From Bacillota bacterium (GTDB taxonomy: Bacteria > Bacillota > Dehalobacteriia > UBA4068): a stretch of DNA of 64,000 nucleotides. The first letter of the stretch is position 1. The number at the start of each line of letters is the position of its first letter. The stretch covers positions 1 to 64,000 of the forward strand of contig JAILCQ010000022.1 of NCBI GenBank assembly GCA_024679955.1. The letters are read 5' to 3'. The notes beneath the pieces are model-generated. The model saw only the letters and a program-made list of their open reading frames with translations. It was not told where the DNA came from and did not search any database. This document shows, piece by piece, positions 16,744 to 23,623 of this stretch. The translations under genes were made by a program, and so were the position numbers.

Positions 16744-18666
16744 ATGGATAGAGTATCAATGTGCAACCGCATTGGGAATGAATACAAGACTTCAAACATT
16801 GAGGGCGGCGAGTATTCTTATGTCCAAGCAGCAGGCTCGAAGGAAAAGTTAATTAGAGCTATCGGCTACGAACCTGAGCATTTTAAGCTGGATATTAGGT
16901 TTGAGCATAATGGCGTCGTTGTTCTGGTCGAGACAAAGCAGGTTTTTGCGGATGCCGATGAAAAGCAGCTCCGGGAGTATTTGATGGAGGAACAGATGAT
17001 CCATTTTTCAAAGAAGATTATCTGTATTCTGGCAAATACGAACAATGACAAGATAAAGGTTTGGAAGTCAGAGATGGATGATGATCATCTTCTGAAAGAC
17101 GAGACTGTTCTTGACACGATGGAGCATTATGTGAGTCTGTTTGAGATAAACAGACAAAATAACCGTGAGGCTGTTCTGAAGAATACATATGCGTTAAATG
17201 AAACGCTCCATCGCAAGGATATTGATGAGGCGCTGCGTAGTCAGTTTGTGGGTACTACCCTTCTTTATCTGCGTGACGTGCTGAAAAAGCAAGGCATTAC
17301 CATGATTACGCCTGATGCAAGACAGAAGTTGAAGGATTACTGGGGCGGTTTGTCTCCTACTATGATTCGTAGCAGTATCGGAGAGACCCTTTCCAACCTG
17401 CTTGATGGCTCCGATAACAAAGCATTGAAGATCGAACTGCTTCAGCGAAATGTTATCAACAATCAAAAGGTCAAGAAACTGGCGCTGAAAGACTGGATAG
17501 AGGTTCTGGATGAGATTGTAGGAAATATCTATAAATATATCAACGATGACAGTTCCGAAGGGCAAGATATCCTGAACCTGTTCTTTATTGCCTTTAACAA
17601 GTACACAGGTAAGGAAGATAAGAATCAGGCGTTTACTCCTGACCATATCACGAATTTTATGTGTCGTGCGACTGGTGTTGACAGGACAAAGCGTATCTTT
17701 GACGGAACGTGCGGTTCTGGTTCATTCCTTGTTCAAGCAATGGTACTGGAATTGATTGACTGCAATCGCCAGCGGGCTACTGAGGCTGAAAAGCAAGTGA
17801 TGCGGGAAGCGGTCGCAAAAGAACATATTTACGGCATAGAAATTGAGGAAAAAGCGTTTGGCCTTTCCACGACAAATATGCTCATTCATGGCGATGGTAA
17901 TTCGAATATTAAGCACGCCAGTTTGTTTGATAGTGAGGCGTTTTTCAGACAGGCAAACCCCGATATTATACTGATGAATCCGCCTTATAACGCAAAGCCA
18001 ATCAATATCCCCGCAGCGTATAAAAGCGGATGGAAATCTGATGCCAAAGAAGACCCAACAAAAGGCATGGTATTTCTGAAGTATATTTCTGACATTGTGT
18101 CAAAAATAAATAAAGAACGTTTGTCAGCTGGTAAACCAAAGAAGGAAGTAAAAGTTGCGATTCTTCTTCCTGTGGCCGCTGCTATCGGAACAAGCAGCTT
18201 TATCTCGGATAAGAAGAAAGAATTACTGGAAGATAATACTTTGGATGCCGTGTTTACATTACCACCTGAAGTGTTTTACCCTGGTTCATCTACAAATGCG
18301 TGCTGTATGGTTTTTACACTTGGCAAACCGCATGTGATGGCTGACGGAACAGTTCCGAAGACGTTCTTTGGATATTACAAAGAGGATGGACATAAGAAGA
18401 AAAAGAACCTCGGGCGGATTGAGCAGTTCGACAAAGAAAACAATAGTATCTGGAAGCGGATTGAAGAAGAGTGGCTGGATTTATATCGAAACAAAACGGT
18501 AAAAGACGGTATGTCTGCAATGCAAGCCGTGACAGGCGATGACGAATGGCTTTGTGAAGCATACATGAAGACTGACTATAGCAAGTTGACGGAGGCTGAT
18601 TTCCAGCAGACTTTGAACAATTATCTTGCGTACCTGATGAAGGAGGGCAGGATATATGAATCTTGA
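16744..18666 (+). CDS. BcgI-like fused restriction nuclease and N6-adenine methyltransferase (RM subunit)
   Basis: 640 residues. An N-terminal PD-(D/E)XK-type nuclease core shows Asp50 and Glu63-Thr-Lys65 (LDIRF and VLVETKQ). A helical stretch leads to a gamma-type adenine methyltransferase with SAM motif FDGTCGSGSFL (about 318-328) and catalytic NPPY (about 412). There is no translocase helicase, so this is not HsdR. Size and layout match the A subunit of BcgI (about 640 residues) which pairs with a separate specificity subunit, as the next gene does. Type IIB cleavage on both sides of a bipartite site is inferred. The coding sequence is AT-rich relative to the flanks. Confidence 0.85.
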   Translation: MDRVSMCNRIGNEYKTSNIEGGEYSYVQAAGSKEKLIRAIGYEPEHFKLDIRFEHNGVVVLVETKQVFADADEKQLREYLMEEQMIHFSKKIICILANTNNDKIKVWKSEMDDDHLLKDETVLDTMEHYVSLFEINRQNNREAVLKNTYALNETLHRKDIDEALRSQFVGTTLLYLRDVLKKQGITMITPDARQKLKDYWGGLSPTMIRSSIGETLSNLLDGSDNKALKIELLQRNVINNQKVKKLALKDWIEVLDEIVGNIYKYINDDSSEGQDILNLFFIAFNKYTGKEDKNQAFTPDHITNFMCRATGVDRTKRIFDGTCGSGSFLVQAMVLELIDCNRQRATEAEKQVMREAVAKEHIYGIEIEEKAFGLSTTNMLIHGDGNSNIKHASLFDSEAFFRQANPDIILMNPPYNAKPINIPAAYKSGWKSDAKEDPTKGMVFLKYISDIVSKINKERLSAGKPKKEVKVAILLPVAAAIGTSSFISDKKKELLEDNTLDAVFTLPPEVFYPGSSTNACCMVFTLGKPHVMADGTVPKTFFGYYKEDGHKKKKNLGRIEQFDKENNSIWKRIEEEWLDLYRNKTVKDGMSAMQAVTGDDEWLCEAYMKTDYSKLTEADFQQTLNNYLAYLMKEGRIYES

Positions 18667-19711
18667 TATACAGGCTTGGAAGCCGTTCATTACATCAAGG
18701 CTGTTCCCTGTAATGGAAAACGGGAAAGCAAATCAGCAGATGCTTGATGATGGAAACGAGTGCTTTTATGTCGGAGCAAAAAGGGATGATAATGGCGTAA
18801 TGATACATTGCCAACGTGACGAGTCCCTTATTACGAAAGGAAATTGTATTGTTTTCATTTGTAACGGACAAGGATCAGTTGGTTTTGCAAACTATATGGA
18901 TGTTGATTTTATAGGAACAACAGATATTGTTGCAGGTTATAATGAACATCTGAATGAGTTTACAGGTACTTTTCTGGCTACAGTGTATTCACAGGAACGG
19001 CCAAAGTATTCTTTTGGGCGGAAGTGGAAAACACATCTCCGTGAAACAGAAGTAATGCTCCCAATTCAGCATAACAGTGATGGTTCAACACGCTTTGACA
19101 TTTCGCATCGTTATTCTGATGAAGGTTATATCCCTGACTGGCAGTTTATGGAGGACTATATAAAGTCGCTTCATCATAAGCCGTTGACAACGAAGAACAA
19201 GGTCGGTCAAGCGCCTGAGTTGAACGTCAAAAAGTGGAGAGAGTTTCGAGTGGGTGATTTCTTTGATATTCATCCCACAAAGGCAATTGATGGAGTTTCG
19301 GCCGATGATTGTGTTGGATTTGGTGTTCCACTAATAGTGAATTCTGCTGAATACAATGGTGTAGCTGGTCTTTGTGATTTGCTCCCTACAGAAGATGGCG
19401 GGATTATTACTTTTAGTGATACAACTGATGGTAATACTTTTTTCTATCAGCCTAATCCTTTCATTGGATTTGCACATGTTCAGGGCATGTATCCTAAAAC
19501 AAGAACATGGACAGAAGGCGAATTGCTATTTTTCTGTACTATGCTGATGTTTGATGCGCGAGGCCGATATAATTATGGACGAAAAATGCGTAGAGATACT
19601 ATCGCCGAAGTAATGTTAAAACTCCCTGTGGATGCTGATGGACTTCCTGACTGGCAGTTCATGGAAGAGTATATAAAAGCTCTTCCTTATGGTGACAGAC
19701 TGGAGGGTTGA
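18656..19711 (+). CDS. BcgI-like specificity (S) subunit with two recognition domains
   Basis: 351 residues, overlapping the RM gene by 11 bases. Two target-recognition halves are marked by an internal duplication: WKPFITSRLF near the N terminus and WREFRVGDFF near residue 197, with closing segments PDWQFMEDYIKSL (about 160) and PDWQFMEEYIKAL (about 330). This matches type I-like S subunits used by BcgI-type enzymes (BcgI B is about 340 residues). It would set the bipartite DNA site for both methylation and cleavage. The recognition sequence cannot be read from the protein. Confidence 0.83.
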   Translation: MNLDIQAWKPFITSRLFPVMENGKANQQMLDDGNECFYVGAKRDDNGVMIHCQRDESLITKGNCIVFICNGQGSVGFANYMDVDFIGTTDIVAGYNEHLNEFTGTFLATVYSQERPKYSFGRKWKTHLRETEVMLPIQHNSDGSTRFDISHRYSDEGYIPDWQFMEDYIKSLHHKPLTTKNKVGQAPELNVKKWREFRVGDFFDIHPTKAIDGVSADDCVGFGVPLIVNSAEYNGVAGLCDLLPTEDGGIITFSDTTDGNTFFYQPNPFIGFAHVQGMYPKTRTWTEGELLFFCTMLMFDARGRYNYGRKMRRDTIAEVMLKLPVDADGLPDWQFMEEYIKALPYGDRLEG

Positions 19712-19713
19712 AT

Positions 19714-19902
19714 ATGGCTCGTCCAAAGAAGGAGTCCTGTCCGGTAACAATTAGAATGGACAAAAAAGTATACGATCGCCTAAACACCTTTTGTGAACGA
19801 TCCGGTCAGCCCAAAACGACTGCCATTGAACGCGCCTTAACAGAATACATAGACGCTTATGATAAGCTGATGGAACGCACGACAGAAGGAAAGCATGAGT
19901 GA
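19714..19902 (+). CDS. Ribbon-helix-helix DNA-binding protein
   Basis: 62 residues beginning MARPKKESCPVTIRMDKKVYD, the beta strand and first helix of an Arc/CopG/MetJ-type RHH domain, followed by the second helix (KTTAIERALTEYIDAYDKL). ATG 19714 is 2 bases after the S-gene stop, with TGGAGGG at 19701-19707, so it is the third gene of the operon. RHH dimers bind short tandem DNA repeats, so it is a candidate autoregulator acting on the ATCGTTC or TGCACCCCC arrays; an orphan antitoxin is the alternative. Confidence 0.8.
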   Translation: MARPKKESCPVTIRMDKKVYDRLNTFCERSGQPKTTAIERALTEYIDAYDKLMERTTEGKHE

Positions 19903-19908
19903 CTTTTT

Positions 19909-19977
19909 TGCACCCCCTTTGCCGTTTGCACCCCCCTAAAACGAGATGCACCCCCCCTGAACAGGCGGTGCACCCCC
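19909..19977 (+). repeat. Four TGCACCCCC iterons after the RHH gene
   Basis: TGCACCCCC begins at 19909, 19927, 19947 and 19969 (spacings 18, 20 and 22). The units share only this core. They follow the RHH stop codon closely. They could be operator sites, or the repeated end sequence of an insertion element whose transposase has been lost. Confidence 0.8.
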
Positions 19978-20017
19978 TCATGCAGAATTCTATCAAAACA
20001 GTGAAACAAATCCAGAA

Positions 20018-20057
20018 AAGAACGGTAATTTTGATAGAATTGCCGTTCTTATCTTTT
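20018..20057 (+). terminator. First hairpin of right island flank
   Basis: AAGAACGGTAATT (20018-20030) pairs with AATTGCCGTTCTT (20038-20050) with one G-T pair, loop TTGATAG, then ATCTTTTTG. Loop and inner pairs are identical to the tRNA-Ser terminator. An inverted copy of the core, GAATTCTATCAAAA, is at 19985-19998. Confidence 0.75.
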
Positions 20058-20106
20058 TGCTCGAAAAGCCTTCGTTTCAAGCACTTGCGGCCATCGGCCA
20101 CCACGA

Positions 20107-20144
20107 AAACAGCCGCCACGGAGCTATTTCAAAGGCGGCTGTTT
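20107..20144 (+). terminator. Second hairpin of right island flank
   Basis: Perfect 11-base stem AAACAGCCGCC/GGCGGCTGTTT (20107-20117, 20134-20144) with a 16-base loop containing ACGGAGCT, as in the left counterpart at 16532. Confidence 0.6.
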
Positions 20145-20183
20145 CTCGTTCTTGCGTGCTCCCGGCGCCCCTCTCCCGGACAA

Positions 20184-20216
20184 ATCGTTCCCACAAAAGG
20201 GTATCGTTCAATTTGA
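20184..20216 (+). repeat. Two ATCGTTC iterons at right island end
   Basis: ATCGTTC at 20184 and 20203; the second extends to ATCGTTCAATTTGAG. The stretch matches the first two units of the left array (16605-16639) with a few changes and in the same direction. Confidence 0.8.
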
Positions 20217-20236
20217 GTTCTAATGCTCATCTGCAT

Positions 20237-20446
20237 TCAAAAATCAAACAGCGGTGAAGTGAAAGCAAGGCTCTCAACCTTTCGTGGTTGCACTTCTTTT
20301 CCTGTTTTTGCCCAATGGATAGCATCCTTATCCTTTGCAGTGACAGGAATAAGCAGGATACACCTTGTCTTTGGGTCAATCTCAATCCTGACATGTTCAC
20401 AATTGTTGAGAGCAGTTACCGATCTCTTTTTCATCATCCATGCCAT
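20237..20446 (-). pseudogene. Short coding remnant of unknown type
   Basis: A 69-codon - strand frame from ATG 20446 whose sequence looks protein-like (for example ALNNCEHVRIEIDPKTR and KDKDAIHWAKTGKEV, then PRKVESLAF). I do not recognise it with confidence; it resembles accessory-element proteins and seems cut short. No convincing ribosome-binding site is visible. It lies just outside the right repeat array. Confidence 0.3.
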
Positions 20447-20464
20447 GCTTTTTATCTGAGTCCA

Positions 20465-20734
20465 GGAACGGGACGTATTATAATGGCTGGCTGGACGTGC
20501 CCGATGTGGCCCCCAGCGATACATGCGAAAACGACTACGGCACCATCGCCGTCATCGACAGCACGGCGGATACACGCCAGCCCCAGCCGGGCGAGCGGGT
20601 CAAGATCATGGCCAAGCTGGTCAGCGGCTACACCTTTGCAGGGCGACGAACAGCACAACCTGCTGCCCGGCCAGGGCGCGACCCGTGCCCAGGTGGCAGC
20701 CATACTCATGCGCTTTGCGGAAAGCGCAAAATAA
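20465..20734 (+). pseudogene. 3' remnant of an SLH-domain protein
   Basis: One frame encodes YYNGWLDVPDVAPSDTCEND and continues to about 20640; after a frame change a second frame encodes GQGATRAQVAAILMRF, the typical end of an S-layer homology domain, and stops at 20734. The 5' part of any such gene is missing. A forward terminator follows. It is best read as the decayed tail of a surface protein, perhaps truncated by the island next to it. Confidence 0.6.
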
Positions 20735-20768
20735 CTTGCATCCTTCACTCTTATGGTTTCTTATGGTT

Positions 20769-20803
20769 CGGGAAAGGCGCGCTAAGGCGCGCCTTTCCCG
20801 TTT
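20769..20803 (+). terminator. Terminator after SLH remnant
   Basis: Perfect 14-base stem CGGGAAAGGCGCGC/GCGCGCCTTTCCCG (20769-20782, 20787-20800), TAAG loop, short T run. Confidence 0.75.
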
Positions 20804-20819
20804 GTATGGCCTGGGACGC

Positions 20820-20853
20820 AAAACCGCCTTTACCGGGAACCCGGCAAAGGCGG
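20820..20853 (-). terminator. Terminator of lipoprotein gene
   Basis: On the - strand CCGCCTTTGCCGGG pairs with CCCGGTAAAGGCGG around a very short loop and runs into TTTTGCG; 33 bases beyond the lipoprotein stop codon. Confidence 0.75.
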
Positions 20854-20885
20854 TGGTGGTAAGAGATGTATGCTTTTGTTTTGGC

Positions 20886-21389
20886 TTATTCGGCGGGGAC
20901 TGCAAAGGTTTCCGGGTCGGCTTCCGGCACGAATTCAAAGGTATAGACAACGGTTTTGTCGGCATATTCAAAAGTACCGGTGTTGTCGCCGGTGCTGAAG
21001 GCAGCCGGGGTCACGTCATCCGCGGAGCCAAAGTGGAACACCGCGTTCAGGCCGTTCTGCTCGCAGGTGAAGGGCACGCCGCCGGTGCCGTCCGCTTTTT
21101 CCGTGCGGCCGTTGTTCTCATCCGTGAAGATGAAATAGGTATCCACTTCGCCGTCGATGCTGGCGGACCAAACGCCCTTTTGGAACAGAACGGTGAATTC
21201 CATATCGTCTTCCCCGTCCACAGGCTCGCTGTCGGGCGTTTGCGTATCCTCGATGGGCGCGCCGTCGGACGTTTGCGTATCCTCCACGGGCTCGCTATCC
21301 GGCGCTTGCGCGCAGCCGGAAACCGACGCCACAGCGCCGAGCATGACCGCCAGGGCCAGAAGGACTGCCAATGTTTTTTTCGATTTCAT
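20886..21389 (-). CDS. Putative secreted lipoprotein
   Basis: 167 residues starting MKSKKTLAVLLALAVMLGAV with a lipobox ending at Cys26 (VSGC), so it should be lipid-anchored outside the membrane. After it comes an acidic linker with repeated EDTQT/DSEPV units, then a small beta-rich domain ending in TVVYTFEFVPEADPE. ATG 21389 has AAAGGAGCG upstream; the frame extends 23 codons further without a better site. No named family recognised. It is transcribed alone between a promoter at 21430-21458 and its terminator. Confidence 0.75.
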   Translation of the reverse strand: MKSKKTLAVLLALAVMLGAVASVSGCAQAPDSEPVEDTQTSDGAPIEDTQTPDSEPVDGEDDMEFTVLFQKGVWSASIDGEVDTYFIFTDENNGRTEKADGTGGVPFTCEQNGLNAVFHFGSADDVTPAAFSTGDNTGTFEYADKTVVYTFEFVPEADPETFAVPAE

Positions 21390-21429
21390 ACTATCGCTCC
21401 TTTGTAAACAGAATACAACAAACAGATGT

Positions 21430-21458
21430 ATTATAGCACTTTGGGACGGACATATCAA
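21430..21458 (-). promoter_or_regulatory. Promoter of lipoprotein gene
   Basis: On the - strand TTGATA (21458-21453), 17-base spacer, perfect TATAAT (21435-21430), about 41 bases before the start codon. Confidence 0.75.
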
Positions 21459-21628
21459 TTATTTATAATCATCTATAATATCCGTTTATGCCGGGGCGGG
21501 CGGCCACCGGAGCCGCAACCGAAAATAACAAAAAAAATAAAAAATTGTTGTCTTCGGTTGGTGGAAATTGCGGCAACTATACATTACAATGATCATAGAA
21601 ATCATACAAATCGAATGCGGAGGCGCGT

Positions 21629-22351
21629 ATGAGCATTGTAGAAGTCAGCAATCTGCGAAAAGTATATCCCGCCTTTCAGCTGCGGGACGTATCCTTTTCC
21701 ATCCAACAGGGGAACATAACCGGTTTTATCGGACGGAACGGAGCCGGGAAAACCACCACTATCAAATCCATCCTCAACCTGGTCCATCCGGACGGCGGCG
21801 ATATCCGCTTTTTCGGCCAACCGCTGGCCAGCCATGAAGCGGAGGTCAAAAAGCGGACCGGCTATTCTACGGGGACGGTCAGCTGGTATCCGCGAAAAAA
21901 GATACGGGACATCGTGAGCATTATCCGCAATTTTTACGAGACCTGGGACGACCAGGCCTATCGCCGGTATCTGCAGTTGTTCCATCTAGATGAGAACAAA
22001 ACGCCGCTAGAGCTTTCGGAAGGCATGAAGGTGAAATTCAATCTGCTGACGGCCCTTTCCCACCGGGCGGAGATATTGATCCTGGACGAACCCACCAGCG
22101 GCCTGGACCCCTTCTCCAGAGACGAGCTTCTGGGTATCTTTTCCGAGCTAAAGGCCCATGGCGTCGCCATATTTTTCTCCACGCATATCACCTCCGACCT
22201 GGAAAAATGCGCGGACGATATCGTCTACATCTCCCATGGCAAAATCGTAGCGGCTATGCCGAAGACGGCGTTTACCGCGGCATATGCCGAAGACGGCGAA
22301 AGCCTGGAGGATACCATTCTGCGGATGGAAAGGGGTATGGGAAATGCATAA
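21629..22351 (+). CDS. ABC transporter ATP-binding protein
   Basis: 240 residues. Walker A GRNGAGKTT (about 35-43), a signature loop LSEGMKVKF in place of LSGGQ (as in the YtrB-like group), Walker B ILILDEPTSGLDP and the switch His in STHI. It would energise the membrane protein encoded next, whose start overlaps this gene by 8 bases. Likely an exporter or drug/peptide-resistance transporter; substrate unknown. Confidence 0.9.
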   Translation: MSIVEVSNLRKVYPAFQLRDVSFSIQQGNITGFIGRNGAGKTTTIKSILNLVHPDGGDIRFFGQPLASHEAEVKKRTGYSTGTVSWYPRKKIRDIVSIIRNFYETWDDQAYRRYLQLFHLDENKTPLELSEGMKVKFNLLTALSHRAEILILDEPTSGLDPFSRDELLGIFSELKAHGVAIFFSTHITSDLEKCADDIVYISHGKIVAAMPKTAFTAAYAEDGESLEDTILRMERGMGNA

Positions 22352-22997
22352 TATCTTGCGCAAGGAAATGAAGCTCAGCGCTTCCCCGCTTTGCTATCTG
22401 TTCATTCTTTTCGGATTTATGTTTTTTCTGCCGGGATACCCGGTGCTTTGCGGCGCTTTCTTTGTGACGCTGGGATTGTTCCAGGGCTTTCAGTATGCCC
22501 GGGAGGCCAACGATATCGTATTCTCGGCGCTGCTGCCCATCGGCAAAAAAGACGTGGTCAAGGGTAAATATCTGTTCGTCTGTTTTATTGAAGGCTGCAG
22601 CCTGCTGCTGATGCTGGCGGCGACGCTGATCCGCATGACGGCGCTGGCCGGTTCCGCCGTGTACCGGACCAACGCCTTGATGAACGCCAATCTTTTTGCC
22701 CTGGGCGGGGCGCTGCTGATTTTCGGCCTTTTCAATATGATTTTTGTGGGCGGCTTTTTCAAAACCGGCTATAAGCTGGGCAAGCCCTTTGTCGTCTACA
22801 TCATCGTGGCTTTTCTCACCATCGGCGTCCTGGAATCCCTGCACCATATCCCGGGATTGGCAGCCGTCAATGCCTTTGGCTTTGAACATCTTGGCCTGCA
22901 ATGCCTCTTTCTCCTGGCCGGCTTGGCGGCCTTCCTGGCCCTGACCTGGCTTTCCTACCGATATGCCTGCCGGCATTTTGAAAAGATCGACCTGTAA
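22344..22997 (+). CDS. ABC-2 type transporter permease
   Basis: 217 residues from ATG 22344, inside the end of the ATPase gene. About six hydrophobic segments (for example PLCYLFILFGFMFFLPG, LFALGGALLIFGLFNMIF and CLFLLAGLAAFLALTWL), with the cytoplasmic stretch SALLPIGKKDVVKGKYL typical of ABC-2 permeases of the YtrC/BcrB kind. It forms the membrane half of the exporter with the preceding ATPase. An upstream in-frame start at 22284 is inside ATPase codons and is not favoured. Confidence 0.85.
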   Translation: MHNILRKEMKLSASPLCYLFILFGFMFFLPGYPVLCGAFFVTLGLFQGFQYAREANDIVFSALLPIGKKDVVKGKYLFVCFIEGCSLLLMLAATLIRMTALAGSAVYRTNALMNANLFALGGALLIFGLFNMIFVGGFFKTGYKLGKPFVVYIIVAFLTIGVLESLHHIPGLAAVNAFGFEHLGLQCLFLLAGLAAFLALTWLSYRYACRHFEKIDL

Positions 22998-23033
22998 CCG
23001 CATGCAGACAAGCCTAGGACCGGAGGTTTTCCT

Positions 23034-23507
23034 ATGTTAAAAGAGAATTTGATCATGCTTCGCAACATGCGCGGCTTTTCCCAGGAAGAGATCGCCGGAA
23101 AAATCCATATTTCCCGGCAGGCCTATGCCAAGTGGGAAAGCGGCGCCACCGTCCCGGATATCGAAAAATGCGCCCTGCTAGCCAAAGTTTACGGCGTGAC
23201 CGTGGACAGTCTGATCAAGGACGAAACGGTGGACGGCGTGGGCGTCATCCCCCCTGCGCCGGCTGGCAAAAGCATCTGGGGCACCGTCACGGTGAACGAC
23301 CGGGGGCAAATCGTCATTCCCAAGGACGCTAGGGACAAATTCGGCATCCGCGGAGGGACGCGGCTGATCGTGGCGGCGGATGAAATCGGCATCGCCCTGA
23401 TCCCGGTGGAGACCTTCGAGGCGGGGATGAAAAGAATCATGGAATACGCCTATATCGACGCCAATACATCCGAAAAAAACGACGCCGGGCAAGACGGAAC
23501 CGGCTGA
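23034..23507 (+). CDS. XRE-type HTH regulator fused to AbrB-like domain
   Basis: 157 residues. Residues 1-60 form an XRE helix-turn-helix (GFSQEEIAGKIHISRQAYAK), and residues about 75-125 form a SpoVT/AbrB swapped-hairpin domain (VNDRGQIVIPKDARDKFGI). Two DNA-binding folds in one short protein is uncommon but known in Clostridia. It follows the ABC permease by 36 bases with a GGAGG site, and so probably controls this transporter unit. Confidence 0.87.
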   Translation: MLKENLIMLRNMRGFSQEEIAGKIHISRQAYAKWESGATVPDIEKCALLAKVYGVTVDSLIKDETVDGVGVIPPAPAGKSIWGTVTVNDRGQIVIPKDARDKFGIRGGTRLIVAADEIGIALIPVETFEAGMKRIMEYAYIDANTSEKNDAGQDGTG

Positions 23508-23623
23508 GCCCAAAGCCCAAGCAGCGCCACTTGGTTTTACGCCATTGAGGCCTGCTTTTTCATTGCCAGATGAGCAGATATATGCTACCATTTATCTGTG
23601 ACCGTCGATCCGGAGGGAAAACA

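Larger units (their letters stand above)
16419..20216. other. AT-rich restriction-modification island next to tRNA-Ser
   Basis: Three genes (fused RM, specificity, RHH) sit in sequence clearly richer in A/T than the flanks. Both ends carry the same ordered set in direct orientation: a hairpin with TTTTGATAGAATT, a second hairpin whose 5' arm includes GCCGCCACGGAGCT, and ATCGTTC-type repeats (left 16419-16678, right 20018-20216). I see no integrase, transposase or tRNA fragment at the right end. Horizontal acquisition is inferred from composition, content and position beside a tRNA. Confidence 0.6.

Noticed and set aside
16744-18666. Classical type I HsdM
   Set aside because: No HsdR helicase gene is present and the protein has its own N-terminal nuclease core, which fits the BcgI-like type better.
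16324-20216. tRNA-integrated element with attL/attR from the tRNA 3' end
   Set aside because: I found no copy of the tRNA 3' end at the right side and no integrase gene, so site-specific integration into the tRNA is not supported.
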